DNA of 64,000 nucleotides from Halioglobus sp. (GTDB lineage Bacteria > Pseudomonadota > Gammaproteobacteria > Pseudomonadales > Halieaceae), in NCBI GenBank assembly GCA_028825045.1, contig JAPKAY010000008.1, forward strand, positions 30,399 to 94,398, read 5' to 3'. This document shows, piece by piece, positions 29,954 to 39,057 of this stretch; within the stretch, counting starts at the first letter, position 1; each line of letters begins with the position of its first letter. A program made the position numbers and the translations under genes. The notes beneath the pieces are model-generated. The model made no database searches. It was not told the DNA's origin and saw only the letters and a program-made list of their open reading frames with translations.

Positions 29954-30487
29954 ATGAATGTCCTTCCTCAGACTCTAATTATGCTGTTTCTGCTGGGAGC
30001 TGGTCTCGCGGGGTGTTCTGGCCAGAACCTCTCCGACCTGGATACGTTTATGGCTGAGAAGCGCTCGCGTCCTGGAGGCATTATTGCTCCGATTCCTACG
30101 TTCAAGGCGTACGAAGCATTTGGTTATAGCGCCACGAGCTTTCGCAGTCCTTTTGATCGGCCCATAGAGGTACGGGAAATTGCACAACTACAGGCGATTG
30201 CGGCGATCAAGCCAGATGACAACCGAGGGAAGGAGTTCCTGGAGCAGTATACCTTCGACTCTCTGCGAATGGTGGGCACGCTAGAGCGGGACGAAACAAA
30301 CTGGACATTGATCAAAGACCCCGACGGTGGCGTTCACCGAGTCAAGATGGGGAATTATTTGGGGCGTCATCACGGTAAAATTGTGGATATGACAGACACG
30401 TATCTAGCGGTGATTGAAATTGTAAGCGATGGCACTGCGGAAGGTTGGGTTGAACGGCCGCGCACAATCAAATTAAGCGGTTTATAA
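29954..30487 (+). CDS. pilP: Type IV pilus lipoprotein PilP
   Basis: A 177-residue lipoprotein. The lipobox LAGC ends the signal peptide near residue 21, followed by an extended linker that binds PilNO and a C-terminal beta-sandwich domain (about 95-170) with VHRVKMGNYLGRHHGKI, which contacts the N0 domain of PilQ. It starts 2 bases after the pilO stop. Confidence 0.95.
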   Translation: MNVLPQTLIMLFLLGAGLAGCSGQNLSDLDTFMAEKRSRPGGIIAPIPTFKAYEAFGYSATSFRSPFDRPIEVREIAQLQAIAAIKPDDNRGKEFLEQYTFDSLRMVGTLERDETNWTLIKDPDGGVHRVKMGNYLGRHHGKIVDMTDTYLAVIEIVSDGTAEGWVERPRTIKLSGL

Positions 30488-30509
30488 GCCGAGATCATGG
30501 GTTAGAGCC

Positions 30510-32660
30510 ATGTCATGTAAAAAACAAAAGCTGGGGACAAAGGCCGTGGGTATACAAATAAAGAGCTTAGGGGTTAGGTTGCTTAGCACGTTGCTAACGC
30601 TTGCATTCAGCCTTGGGGCCAGTTTGGCTCTGGCGGCGCCGACGGTGCAGGATATTGAATTTAGTTCCAGGCCAGGGAGTAAGTTTGAGGTTCGAGTGGA
30701 ATTCAATGAAACACCGCCGGATATCAAGTCTTATTCAATCGAAAAGCCGGCGCGTATTGCAGTCGACTTCCCGGGCGCGACAAGTAGCCTGGAACAGAAA
30801 CGATTTTCCTTGCCCTATGGGAACGCCACCAAAGCAGTCGTGTTGGAATCTGGAGATCGCACTCGCCTAGTGCTTGACCTGGTAAAGCTGGTTCCCTATG
30901 AGACGCGTATTGAAGGCAACAACATGTACCTGGTTGTTGGTCAGGAGGGGACTGATTATGTCAAGCCGACGGTCGATCCGTATCTGGTAGATACTGGCGT
31001 GGTCGCTGTTTCGAAAATAGTATCAGAAATACTCGACCTGCAATTTCAGCGGGCCGGGGATGGAGAGGGCAAGTTAATACTGGAACTGAGTGATCCCTCC
31101 GTGGACGTCAACGTCTTCAGTGAAGGCGGTGATGTTAAAATTGAATTCCTTGACACAACCGTCGCCGAGCGCCTGATGCGGCGCTACGATGTAACTGACT
31201 TTGCAACACCCGTTAACAGTATAGATGTGAATACATCCGAACGCGGTGCATCGATCGTCCTGAAAAACTCCGGGAACTATGATTACCTTGCGTACCAGAC
31301 AAATAATCAATACGTTCTTAGCGTCAAGCCGCTGTCCATTAAAGAGCTGGAGCGGCGCAAGAACGAATTCAGCTATGTTGGCGACAGAATATCCTTGAAC
31401 TTTCAGGATATTGAGGTGCGGGCGGTACTGCAGCTCATAGCCGACTTTACCGAATTAAACCTGGTGGCCAGCGATACGGTAGCGGGACGTATTACACTGC
31501 GATTGCAGAACGTGCCCTGGGATCAGGCACTTGAGCTTGTGCTGAAAACCAAGGGCCTGGACAAACGACAGGTTGGCAACGTGCTTATGGTCGCGCCAGC
31601 AACTGAAATTGCAGAGCGAGAGCGTCAGCAAATTGAGGCCAATAAGCAGATTGCCGAGCTGGCACCACTGCAGTCGGAGTTTGTGCGGATTCGCTACGCA
31701 AATGCCAGTGATGTCGTGCAGTTGTTTCAGGCGGGATCGGAGGATGGTGGCAGCCTGATCTCTTCGCGCGGTTCTGTAGTGGTCGATAACCGTACCAACT
31801 CTCTGATTATTACAGATACTGCGGCGAAACTGGCCGATATTCGAAACCTCCTGGAACTGGTGGATATTCCCGTTCGGCAGGTAATGATAGAGGCCCGGAT
31901 TGTGATTGCGCAGTCGGACGCTGCCAAAAACCTCGGTATTGAGTGGGGTGGTGGTTTTCTGGACGTGAATAATGACAACGTATTGTCGGTGTCAGGCGAT
32001 ACGGACAACGTGGTGAACTTGAATAATGATGTGATCGGTGGTGCCCAGCCTACGGTTGATTACCCCGGAGCGCTTCTCGTTGATCTCGGTGTGGCCGCCA
32101 ACAGCGGATTTGCGATTGGATTTGCGAGCAGTGACTTGTTCCTGACAGCTGAACTGTCTGCGCTGGAGCAAGAAGGTGAGGGAGAAGTCGTATCGCAACC
32201 CAAGGTAATAACAGGCGACAAGCAGCAGGCCTCCATCAAATCCGGTGTCGAGATTCCCTATCAGGAGTCATCGGCAAGCGGAGAAACGACTGTTTCCTTT
32301 AAGGATGCGGTACTGGCGCTGTTTGTAACACCCAATATCACCCCGGATGACCGCATTATGCTGGATCTTCAGGTCAATCAGGACTCCGTTGGTGAATTGG
32401 TGCCCACCGGTGACGGTGGTTTCATCCCCTCTATTGACACTACCCAGTTGGATACGCAGGTTCTGGTGGGGAATGGAGAGACTGTTGTATTGGGCGGTGT
32501 GTTCAAGACTGAGGATATCGAGTCGGTGAACAAAGTGCCATTCTTTGGCGATATCCCTTATATCGGCGCTTTCTTCAGGAGTGAATCGACCTCCCACAAA
32601 AAGACCGAGACACTCATTTTTATTACTCCTCGTATCTTGGCTGATACGCTGCTCGACTAG
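30510..32660 (+). CDS. pilQ: Type IV pilus secretin PilQ
   Basis: Outer-membrane secretin through which the pilus exits. The 716 residues show a signal peptide (cleavage near ALA-AP, about residue 43), two AMIN domains (about 45-270) that bind peptidoglycan, N0/N1 domains with VRAVLQLIADFTELNLV, and the secretin barrel from about 480, including VVSQPKVITGDKQQASIKSG and VVLGGVFKTE. The signal peptide is preceded by about 18 extra residues, so a start inside the frame (for instance the GTG at 30546) is possible. It lies 22 bases after pilP. Confidence 0.95.
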   Translation: MSCKKQKLGTKAVGIQIKSLGVRLLSTLLTLAFSLGASLALAAPTVQDIEFSSRPGSKFEVRVEFNETPPDIKSYSIEKPARIAVDFPGATSSLEQKRFSLPYGNATKAVVLESGDRTRLVLDLVKLVPYETRIEGNNMYLVVGQEGTDYVKPTVDPYLVDTGVVAVSKIVSEILDLQFQRAGDGEGKLILELSDPSVDVNVFSEGGDVKIEFLDTTVAERLMRRYDVTDFATPVNSIDVNTSERGASIVLKNSGNYDYLAYQTNNQYVLSVKPLSIKELERRKNEFSYVGDRISLNFQDIEVRAVLQLIADFTELNLVASDTVAGRITLRLQNVPWDQALELVLKTKGLDKRQVGNVLMVAPATEIAERERQQIEANKQIAELAPLQSEFVRIRYANASDVVQLFQAGSEDGGSLISSRGSVVVDNRTNSLIITDTAAKLADIRNLLELVDIPVRQVMIEARIVIAQSDAAKNLGIEWGGGFLDVNNDNVLSVSGDTDNVVNLNNDVIGGAQPTVDYPGALLVDLGVAANSGFAIGFASSDLFLTAELSALEQEGEGEVVSQPKVITGDKQQASIKSGVEIPYQESSASGETTVSFKDAVLALFVTPNITPDDRIMLDLQVNQDSVGELVPTGDGGFIPSIDTTQLDTQVLVGNGETVVLGGVFKTEDIESVNKVPFFGDIPYIGAFFRSESTSHKKTETLIFITPRILADTLLD

Positions 32661-32676
32661 GGTTGTATAAAGCTAC

Positions 32677-33195
32677 ATGCCCTCTCCCCGCAGAGTATTT
32701 CTGGTTGGCCCCATGGGGGCCGGCAAAACTACGATTGGAAAATACCTCGCCGAACAATTGAAGCTGCGGTTTGCTGATACCGATTCCGAAATAGAAGCAC
32801 GAACAGGCGCTGACATTCCCTGGATCTTCGATGTTGAGGGCGAGGATGGGTTTCGCGACCGCGAGCAACAGGTTGTTGCGGAAATGACTGAATGGGACGA
32901 TGTGGTGCTGGCAACGGGCGGCGGCGTGGTCCTGCGTCCGCAGAACCGCGGAGCGCTGGCGGGGCGGGGTTATGTCATTTACCTCTATGCGACAGTCGAT
33001 GAGCAAGTGCGGCGAACTCGTCGCGACCGGAAACGCCCACTTCTGCAAAAAGGTGATCCGGAAAAAGTTCTGAGAGCACTAATGGCAGAACGTGACCCAT
33101 TTTATCGAGAAATTGCAGATTACATTATCGAGACCGATGCCTGCAGTCCGCGGACTGTCGCTCAGCGTCTGGTAAAGCAGCTTACTGCAGACTAG
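32677..33195 (+). CDS. aroK: Shikimate kinase
   Basis: Phosphorylates shikimate with ATP in the pathway to aromatic amino acids. The 172 residues contain the P-loop GPMGAGKT (11-18), the shikimate-binding DTDSEIE and F-R-D-R-E region, GGG (about 87-89) and the lid RRDRKRPLL. The position between pilQ and aroB is the conserved gammaproteobacterial order and suggests transcription with the pil genes. Confidence 0.96.
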   Translation: MPSPRRVFLVGPMGAGKTTIGKYLAEQLKLRFADTDSEIEARTGADIPWIFDVEGEDGFRDREQQVVAEMTEWDDVVLATGGGVVLRPQNRGALAGRGYVIYLYATVDEQVRRTRRDRKRPLLQKGDPEKVLRALMAERDPFYREIADYIIETDACSPRTVAQRLVKQLTAD

Positions 33196-33279
33196 AACTG
33201 GTACAGTAGTAAAGACAGCTTCCCCCGCTTGGCGTTATCATAAGCGCCTAACTGCAAACCAACAATCTGAGGAACCATC

Positions 33280-34380
33280 GTGCCGTTGTTAATGCATACG
33301 CTGCATGTCGAATTGGGCGAGCGCAGCTACCCCGTTTATATTGGCCGGGAACTATTGGCCGATACCACCTTGCTGGCCCAGCATGTAGCCGGTTCGCAGG
33401 TTGTAATCATCAGCAACGAAACCGTGGCGCCACTTTATGTGGATCGAGTTCGGGCTGCTCTGGGCGCACGACAGTTGATTACGGAAGTGGTACTGCCCGA
33501 TGGAGAGCAGTACAAAACGCTGGATACGCTGGCAGAAATTTTCGACCGGGTGATGGCCGACAAACACAACCGTTCTACAACTTTTGTCGCGGTCGGAGGC
33601 GGCGTAGTGGGAGATATCACAGGATTTGCCGCTGCGTGCTATCAACGGGGTGTCAATTTTGTTCAGGTACCCACCACCTTGCTGGCTCAGGTGGATTCTT
33701 CCGTGGGTGGCAAAACCGCCGTCAATCATCCACTGGGCAAAAATATGATAGGCGCCTTTCACCAGCCCCAGGCCGTGCTTATTGATATAGACACGCTGCA
33801 AACCCTGCCGCCGCGAGAATTGAGTGCAGGTCTGGCGGAGGTGGTGAAGTACGGTCTTATCAGTGACGCGTCGTTTTACCGTTGGTTACAGGAGCATATG
33901 CCGCGATTACTGGCGGGCGAAGAAGCGGCACTGGCGGAGGCCATTGAGCGCAGTTGTTCAATCAAAGGCCAGATTGTCGCTGCGGATGAACGGGAAAGTG
34001 GTATCAGGGCAATTCTCAACCTGGGGCATACATTTGGCCACGCTATCGAAACCGGCCAGGGCTACGGAAAGTGGTTGCACGGTGAAGCCGTTGCCACTGG
34101 CATGTTACTGGCACTTGAGCTGTCTTCTAGCCGTGGCTGGGTTACCGCATCGGATGTACAGGATTTTCGCGAGTTACTGCTGGGTATGCATTTGCCAGTG
34201 CAACCGCCTCAGGATATGGACGCCGAGGCTTTTGTGTCGCTGATGTCGCGGGATAAGAAGGTTATTGACGGACAATTGCGCGTGGTACTGCTGAAAGACA
34301 TTGGCCAAGGGTGCATTGTCGACGATGTGACTGAGCGTGAATTACATAACCTGATCGATGGGACAATGGGCTCATCGTAG
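33280..34380 (+). CDS. aroB: 3-dehydroquinate synthase
   Basis: Second step of the shikimate pathway: NAD- and metal-dependent cyclisation of DAHP. The 366 residues show VGGGVVGDITGFAA, the substrate-binding PTTLLAQVDSSVGGKTAVNHP region, and LNLGHTFGHAIE with zinc-binding histidines. The GTG at 33280 has GAGGA 6 bases before it; an ATG four codons later lies too far from that site. It lies 84 bases after aroK. Confidence 0.96.
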   Translation: MPLLMHTLHVELGERSYPVYIGRELLADTTLLAQHVAGSQVVIISNETVAPLYVDRVRAALGARQLITEVVLPDGEQYKTLDTLAEIFDRVMADKHNRSTTFVAVGGGVVGDITGFAAACYQRGVNFVQVPTTLLAQVDSSVGGKTAVNHPLGKNMIGAFHQPQAVLIDIDTLQTLPPRELSAGLAEVVKYGLISDASFYRWLQEHMPRLLAGEEAALAEAIERSCSIKGQIVAADERESGIRAILNLGHTFGHAIETGQGYGKWLHGEAVATGMLLALELSSSRGWVTASDVQDFRELLLGMHLPVQPPQDMDAEAFVSLMSRDKKVIDGQLRVVLLKDIGQGCIVDDVTERELHNLIDGTMGSS

Positions 34381-34388
34381 GCTGAGGT

Positions 34389-34417
34389 TTGTTCGTGCGC
34401 GACCATCTGGGTAGAAT
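34389..34417 (+). promoter_or_regulatory. Candidate sigma-70 promoter of hemE
   Basis: TTGTTC (34389-34394) and TAGAAT (34412-34417) are 17 bases apart just after aroB. Downstream, GTTACC-CAGA-GGTAAC (34438-34453) is a perfect 6-base inverted repeat in the hemE leader that could be an operator or a leader hairpin. The -35 match is weak. Confidence 0.4.
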
Positions 34418-34505
34418 ACGCCCCGTGTATCGCTGGAGTTACCCAGAGGTAACCGCTGTGGGCGTGGTTGGCCCAATTCAATGACAGGGAGCGCCCGATT
34501 CTTCG

Positions 34506-35576
34506 ATGAGTGAACTCAAAAACGACCGCTTTCTGCGCGCGCTCATGCGCCAAAGTGTTGATCGCACGCCTGTTTGGATGATGCGCCAGGCGGGGCGTTA
34601 CCTGCCCGAGTACCGTGCCACGCGGGAGCAAGCGGGGTCATTTCTGGATCTCTGTAAAAATGAAGAGTTGGCCTGCGAGGTTACCCTGCAGCCGCTGCGC
34701 CGCTATCCAATGGATGCGGCAATTCTATTTTCCGATATTTTGACTGTTCCAGATGCGCTTGGCCTGGGGCTGTACTTTGAGGAAGGCGAGGGTCCACGGT
34801 TTCGAAAAACGGTGCGCAGTGAAGCTGACCTTGCAGCATTAAACACGATCAAAGCAGATGATGACCTGGCGTATGTAATGCGCGCAGTGAGCACCATTCG
34901 TCGGGAACTGAATGGTTCAGTACCCCTCATTGGTTTTTCAGGGAGCCCCTGGACTCTGGCGACCTATATGGTTGAGGGGGGATCATCCAAAGATTTCGCC
35001 CACATTAAAACCATGGCGTACGACCAACCTCAGCTGATGCACCAGCTATTGACTGTATTGGCAGATGCAGTGGCAGACTACTTAACTGCCCAGGTGCACG
35101 CGGGCGCCCAGGCGCTGCAGATTTTTGACACCTGGGGCGGAAGCCTCAGTGCCGCCGGCTATCAGGAGTTTTCTCTTGATTACATGCGGCGAATTATTTC
35201 CCGCCTGCCGAGAGAGGCGGATGGCCGCGAGGTGCCGGTGATAGTGTTTACCAAAGGCGGTGGCCAGTGGCTGAATACCATTGCCAGTTGTGGTGCGCAG
35301 GCAGTCGGAATTGACTGGACGACGGATATTGGTGGGGCGCGGCAGAAAATTGGTGACCGCGTTGCGCTCCAGGGAAATATGGATCCAAGCATGTTGTTTG
35401 CCTCGCCTGAACGGATTCGCAGTGAGGTGGGCACTATACTGGCGTCATACGGGCATGGGAGCGGGCATGTCTTCAATCTCGGGCATGGCATCACGCCGGG
35501 TGTGAACCCTGATCATGTGACGGCCTTTGTGGATGCGGTGCAGGAATTATCGCCGCAGTATCATCAGGGCGACTAA
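34506..35576 (+). CDS. hemE: Uroporphyrinogen decarboxylase
   Basis: Haem pathway enzyme that removes four carboxyl groups from uroporphyrinogen III to give coproporphyrinogen III. The 356 residues show the two family signatures: [16 protein letters not shown] near the N-terminus and [17 protein letters not shown] in the middle, plus a C-terminal FNLGHGI. Full length. An AGGGAG sequence lies somewhat far (14 bases) before the ATG. It ends in a short convergent gap before cysE. Confidence 0.97.
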   Translation: MSELKNDRFLRALMRQSVDRTPVWMMRQAGRYLPEYRATREQAGSFLDLCKNEELACEVTLQPLRRYPMDAAILFSDILTVPDALGLGLYFEEGEGPRFRKTVRSEADLAALNTIKADDDLAYVMRAVSTIRRELNGSVPLIGFSGSPWTLATYMVEGGSSKDFAHIKTMAYDQPQLMHQLLTVLADAVADYLTAQVHAGAQALQIFDTWGGSLSAAGYQEFSLDYMRRIISRLPREADGREVPVIVFTKGGGQWLNTIASCGAQAVGIDWTTDIGGARQKIGDRVALQGNMDPSMLFASPERIRSEVGTILASYGHGSGHVFNLGHGITPGVNPDHVTAFVDAVQELSPQYHQGD

Positions 35577-35652
35577 ACAGCGCACTTGCGGTAGCTATTC
35601 GAGCGCTGACGCCATGGCGTAGAAGTTCATTTACGGAGAGCAGTCGTGCCCG

Positions 35653-36471
35653 CTAAAGCACTTCCTGTTTTGCCGCTTCTTCATCACAGCAAAAATCATG
35701 ATCCATTTCCAGTGCGGGTTGATCAGAGGCAGGATGCCCGATGATTTTTGCGGGTACTCCTGCCACAGTCGTGTGTGGCGGAACATCGTCCAGCACCACA
35801 CTGCCGGCGCCGACTTTCGCCCCTTCCCCAACGCAAATGTTGCCAAGAATTTTGGCCCCCGCGCTTATGAGGACACCGTTTCCAACCTTTGGATGACGAT
35901 CACCCTCGTCCTTGCCGGTACCGCCGAGTGTGACCGACTGCAAGATGGAAACGTTATTGCCGACCACGGCAGTTTCCCCGATAACAACACCAGTAGCGTG
36001 GTCCAGTAAAATGCCATGCCCTATGCGGGCCGCGGGGTGGATATCAACACTAAACTGCGCCGACATTCGATTTTGAAAAAAGAGTGCTAGTGGCTGGCGC
36101 CCTTTGTTCCACAACCAGTGGGCTACGCGATGAGTTTGGATAGCGTGGAAACCCTTGAAGTAGAGGAAGGGTATATAGAGCTCGTTGCAGGCAGAATCTC
36201 TATCTTCAACCGCTTGCAAATCTGCGCGCACTGCTTCTCGAATGGTGCCGTCATTTTCCAACGCTTCCAGCATCACTTCCCGCAATAAAAGCGAGGATGC
36301 CGTGGAGCTGTCCAGTTGACTGGCGAGGTGAAAGCTCAGCGCCATTTCCAGCTGTGTGTGGTTCAAAATAGTGGAGTGTAGAAAGCTCGCCAGGATTGGC
36401 TCTTCGCCGGCATGCTCGGCGGCCTCCTTGCGAATCCGTTCCCATACGGGGTCGGGTTTATTCGAGGACAT
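35653..36471 (-). CDS. cysE: Serine O-acetyltransferase
   Basis: Transfers acetyl from acetyl-CoA to serine, the first step of cysteine synthesis. The 272 residues have the helical N-terminal SATase domain, then a left-handed beta-helix of hexapeptide repeats with DIHPAARIGHGILLDHATGV and the GGTGKDEGDRHPKVG active-site loop. The tail ends with an unusual acidic HDFCCDEEAAKQ stretch rather than the common Ile-terminal tail that binds cysteine synthase, so complex formation with CysK may differ. The ATG at 36471 is set by AAAGGAGG 8 bases before it; a longer frame to 36498 has no such site. Confidence 0.93.
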   Translation of the reverse strand: MSSNKPDPVWERIRKEAAEHAGEEPILASFLHSTILNHTQLEMALSFHLASQLDSSTASSLLLREVMLEALENDGTIREAVRADLQAVEDRDSACNELYIPFLYFKGFHAIQTHRVAHWLWNKGRQPLALFFQNRMSAQFSVDIHPAARIGHGILLDHATGVVIGETAVVGNNVSILQSVTLGGTGKDEGDRHPKVGNGVLISAGAKILGNICVGEGAKVGAGSVVLDDVPPHTTVAGVPAKIIGHPASDQPALEMDHDFCCDEEAAKQEVL

Positions 36472-36521
36472 GGGTATACCTCCTTTTTCAGCCAGCACTT
36501 TAGCGTATTGGGCGAATTACG

Positions 36522-37181
36522 TCACGGTATGATACGGGCGGTATATGACCATAGCGTATGACCGCTGCATTTGTACTTCCGCTCAAACAGACTCAGCTCC
36601 GGTTGGGACTCTACCACTTGGCTTACCCGCCCGCGATGGCCTGCCAAATGCAACGCCACGCCGAACTCTTCCACGTAAATCTGCCAATTGGAGCGCAGCT
36701 CGATTTGTCCGCCAAGCTTCAAGACCAGCGGGAAGCTGGCGTGGCCGTGTATGCGTCGCTGCAGGTGGCTCGCTTTGGGCCACGGATTGGGATAGAGCAG
36801 GTAATGGTAGTCTGGCCGTAGCCCATCGCGTGCCAGTAGAAACCAGATATCTTCGCAGTTTGCCTGCAGCAGTATGTAGTTGTCGTTGCTGCCGCCGGGG
36901 TGTTTTGCCAGTCGGTGGGCGGATTTGTCAATCCCCACGACCAGATGTCCGGGATGACGCTCCGCGAAAGCGGCTGTGCTATGGCCCGTGCCGCAGAAAG
37001 AGTCGAGCACCAGTGAGCGTGGGTTTTCAGCTAGTGCGTCGGTCAGCTTACTGTATGCCGCTAAGCTGTGCTCTGATACCAATGCCTGGTGTATCGTTTG
37101 TAGGTGTCGGTGAACCACTGCGGCCAACCTGGGGTGCAGGTGTTGCTGGGAACTGCTGACAGGAGGTGAATTGGCTTGCAA
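36522..37181 (-). CDS. TrmB-like tRNA (guanine-N7) methyltransferase family protein
   Basis: A 219-residue SAM-dependent methyltransferase resembling TrmB, which makes m7G46 in tRNA. Seen: LVLDSFCGTGHSTAAFAE (SAM motif I, with Ser-Phe-Cys in place of the usual Glu-Ile-Gly) and LYPNPWPKASHLQRR, close to the TrmB motif PDPWPKxxHxKRR. The Asp to Asn change in that motif and the shorter length make a divergent TrmB or a paralogue possible. TTG start with AGGAGG 12 bases before it, rather long. It lies upstream of cysE on the same strand. Confidence 0.65.
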   Translation of the reverse strand: MQANSPPVSSSQQHLHPRLAAVVHRHLQTIHQALVSEHSLAAYSKLTDALAENPRSLVLDSFCGTGHSTAAFAERHPGHLVVGIDKSAHRLAKHPGGSNDNYILLQANCEDIWFLLARDGLRPDYHYLLYPNPWPKASHLQRRIHGHASFPLVLKLGGQIELRSNWQIYVEEFGVALHLAGHRGRVSQVVESQPELSLFERKYKCSGHTLWSYTARIIP

Positions 37182-37296
37182 GCGGGTGAAACGCCTCCTG
37201 ATCGCGTATCTTGTGCGCAGATGATTTGATGTTAGTCACGGTCGCTGCGATCATAACGCCCAACACAAGGGATATCTACCAGGATAGAGACGACAG

Positions 37297-38022
37297 ATGC
37301 GCGACGATTTACGACCTTACTGGTTGAAGAAGAGCTACTTGAAATTCAGGCGCTGGTATGCGGATTATTTCCTGCGACCGGAGTGCACATACCTGGGGCC
37401 TCACCATACGATTATGAAACCCTGGTACGTGCAATTTTCGGGTAACAACATCCGAATAGGGAGTAGTTTTACGGCTATCGGTGAGCCCGGGAACAGGGTG
37501 GAAGTCGGTGTATGGGGGCGGGATGTGGGTCAAGGTCAGGTCGTGATTGGCGATGCCTGCCTGATGAGCCCCGGCTCCCGCATCAGCGCCAGCGATGAAA
37601 TCGTAATCGGTGATGGAGTGATGCTGGCCAACGGGGCGTATATCACTGATTCGGATTGGCACACGATTTATGATCGCATGGCGCGCGAAGAAACGCCTAC
37701 ACCGGTGCGCATTGGAAACAACGTTTGGCTGGGTGATCATTCTACGGTACTCAAAGGTGTGACCATTGGCGATAACAGTGTGGTCGCGGCGCGTGCTGTG
37801 GTGACGCGGGACGTTCCTGAAAATGTTGTTGTGGCCGGTAGTCCGGCGAAGATTATTTCGGAGCTGGATCCTGAGCGGGGGTTTAAGACGCGTATGGACT
37901 ATTACTCGGACCCGGTTGGGCTAGAGAAATTTTTTGATGGCGTCGATCGGGAGGTGCTTGCCGGGAACAGTTTCTGGCGTTGGTTGTGGGGGGTGATTTA
38001 CCCGGCGTCGCGTGGCCGCTGA
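37297..38022 (+). CDS. Hexapeptide-repeat acyltransferase (LbH family)
   Basis: A 241-residue member of the left-handed beta-helix acyltransferases. Hexapeptide repeats run from about residue 55 to 185, with the catalytic-type region ITDSDWHTIYD and the late coil IGNNVWLGDHSTVLKGVTIGDNSVVAARAVV seen in parts, as in maltose/galactoside O-acetyltransferases. A basic N-terminus (KKSYLKFRRWYADYFLRP) may contact membrane or polyanion. Acceptor substrate unknown. It is single, converging on srkA. Confidence 0.8.
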   Translation: MRDDLRPYWLKKSYLKFRRWYADYFLRPECTYLGPHHTIMKPWYVQFSGNNIRIGSSFTAIGEPGNRVEVGVWGRDVGQGQVVIGDACLMSPGSRISASDEIVIGDGVMLANGAYITDSDWHTIYDRMAREETPTPVRIGNNVWLGDHSTVLKGVTIGDNSVVAARAVVTRDVPENVVVAGSPAKIISELDPERGFKTRMDYYSDPVGLEKFFDGVDREVLAGNSFWRWLWGVIYPASRGR

Positions 38023-38076
38023 TTGTTTGGCGCGGAGGCCCTATGGGACGCCATCCAGAAACCTGCTATTACCAAG

Positions 38077-39057
38077 CTAAAGTAATTGAAGCGGCTCTTC
38101 CTGCAGCGCGGACATTTGTTCGCGCAACTCAAGAACATGATCCGCCCAATACCGCTCCGTGTTGAACCAGGTAAAACTGCGTGGAAAAGCAGGATCCTCC
38201 CACCGCCGAGCCAGCCACGCCGCATAGTTGATAAGCCGCATCGTGCGCAAAGATTCAATCCAGCGAATCTGGCGCGGGTCGAAGTCGCAAAATTCAGAGT
38301 AGCCCTCTATCAGTTCTGACAACTGTAACTGGCGATCATGACGCTCCCCATTGAGGAACATCCACAAGTCTTGTATCGCCGGCGCCGAGCAGCAGTCATC
38401 AAAATCTACGAAGTGTGCCGTGTCATCACGCCACAGAATATTACCCACATGACAATCACCGTGAAGACGAATTAAGTCCTCGGGGGTGACTTCGCCATAG
38501 ATAGCCGCCACTCGTTGTTCCAAATCTTTTGTCAGCGATTCATAAGCCGGGATTAGTTCGCGTGGGATGAACCCATCGAGTAAGTATTCCATACTATCTG
38601 TGAGCATTGCCTTCATTGAGATAGACGTTCTCTCTTTGAACTGTCCGGCACGTCCCACAGCATGGATGCGTCCGAGGGTTCTTCCTAACACCAGTAGGTT
38701 GTCGAGATTGTCTAGCTCTGGCGGGTAACCTCCGCGGCGGACGAACAATGCAAATTGGAAACCCTCATAGGTGTGCAAAGTGGTTCCCTGATCGTTCACT
38801 ATCGGCGCCACAATCGATATTTCAGCCTCTTGTAATTCCAGGCTGAAGCTGTGTTCCTCCAGTATTTGTGCTTCGCTCCAGCGGCCCGGTCGGTAGAACT
38901 TGGCTATCAGTGGCAGGCTATCCTCAATGCCAACTTGGTATACCCGATTCTCATAACTATTCAGCGCCAGTAAACGCGCGTCGCTCAGGTAGCCCACTGA
39001 TTCCACCGCGTCGATAATCATGTCGGGATTGAGGCGGTCGTAGGGATGTGTAGTCAT
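38077..39057 (-). CDS. srkA: Stress response kinase SrkA (YihE/RdoA)
   Basis: Cytoplasmic Ser/Thr kinase of the aminoglycoside-phosphotransferase fold, known in E. coli to counter stress-induced death. The 326 residues show LNSYENRVYQVGIED near the N-terminus, the catalytic loop RLHGDCHVGNILW and the metal-binding HFVDFDDCCSAP. Its ATG overlaps the modC stop (ATGA), so it may be expressed with the molybdate genes. It is the last gene of the comF-modABC-srkA run. Confidence 0.92.
   Translation of the reverse strand: MTTHPYDRLNPDMIIDAVESVGYLSDARLLALNSYENRVYQVGIEDSLPLIAKFYRPGRWSEAQILEEHSFSLELQEAEISIVAPIVNDQGTTLHTYEGFQFALFVRRGGYPPELDNLDNLLVLGRTLGRIHAVGRAGQFKERTSISMKAMLTDSMEYLLDGFIPRELIPAYESLTKDLEQRVAAIYGEVTPEDLIRLHGDCHVGNILWRDDTAHFVDFDDCCSAPAIQDLWMFLNGERHDRQLQLSELIEGYSEFCDFDPRQIRWIESLRTMRLINYAAWLARRWEDPAFPRSFTWFNTERYWADHVLELREQMSALQEEPLQLL

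Noticed and set aside
35609..35620. 12-base palindrome ACGCCATGGCGT between hemE and cysE
   Set aside because: Short, no T-run, between convergent genes; could occur by chance.
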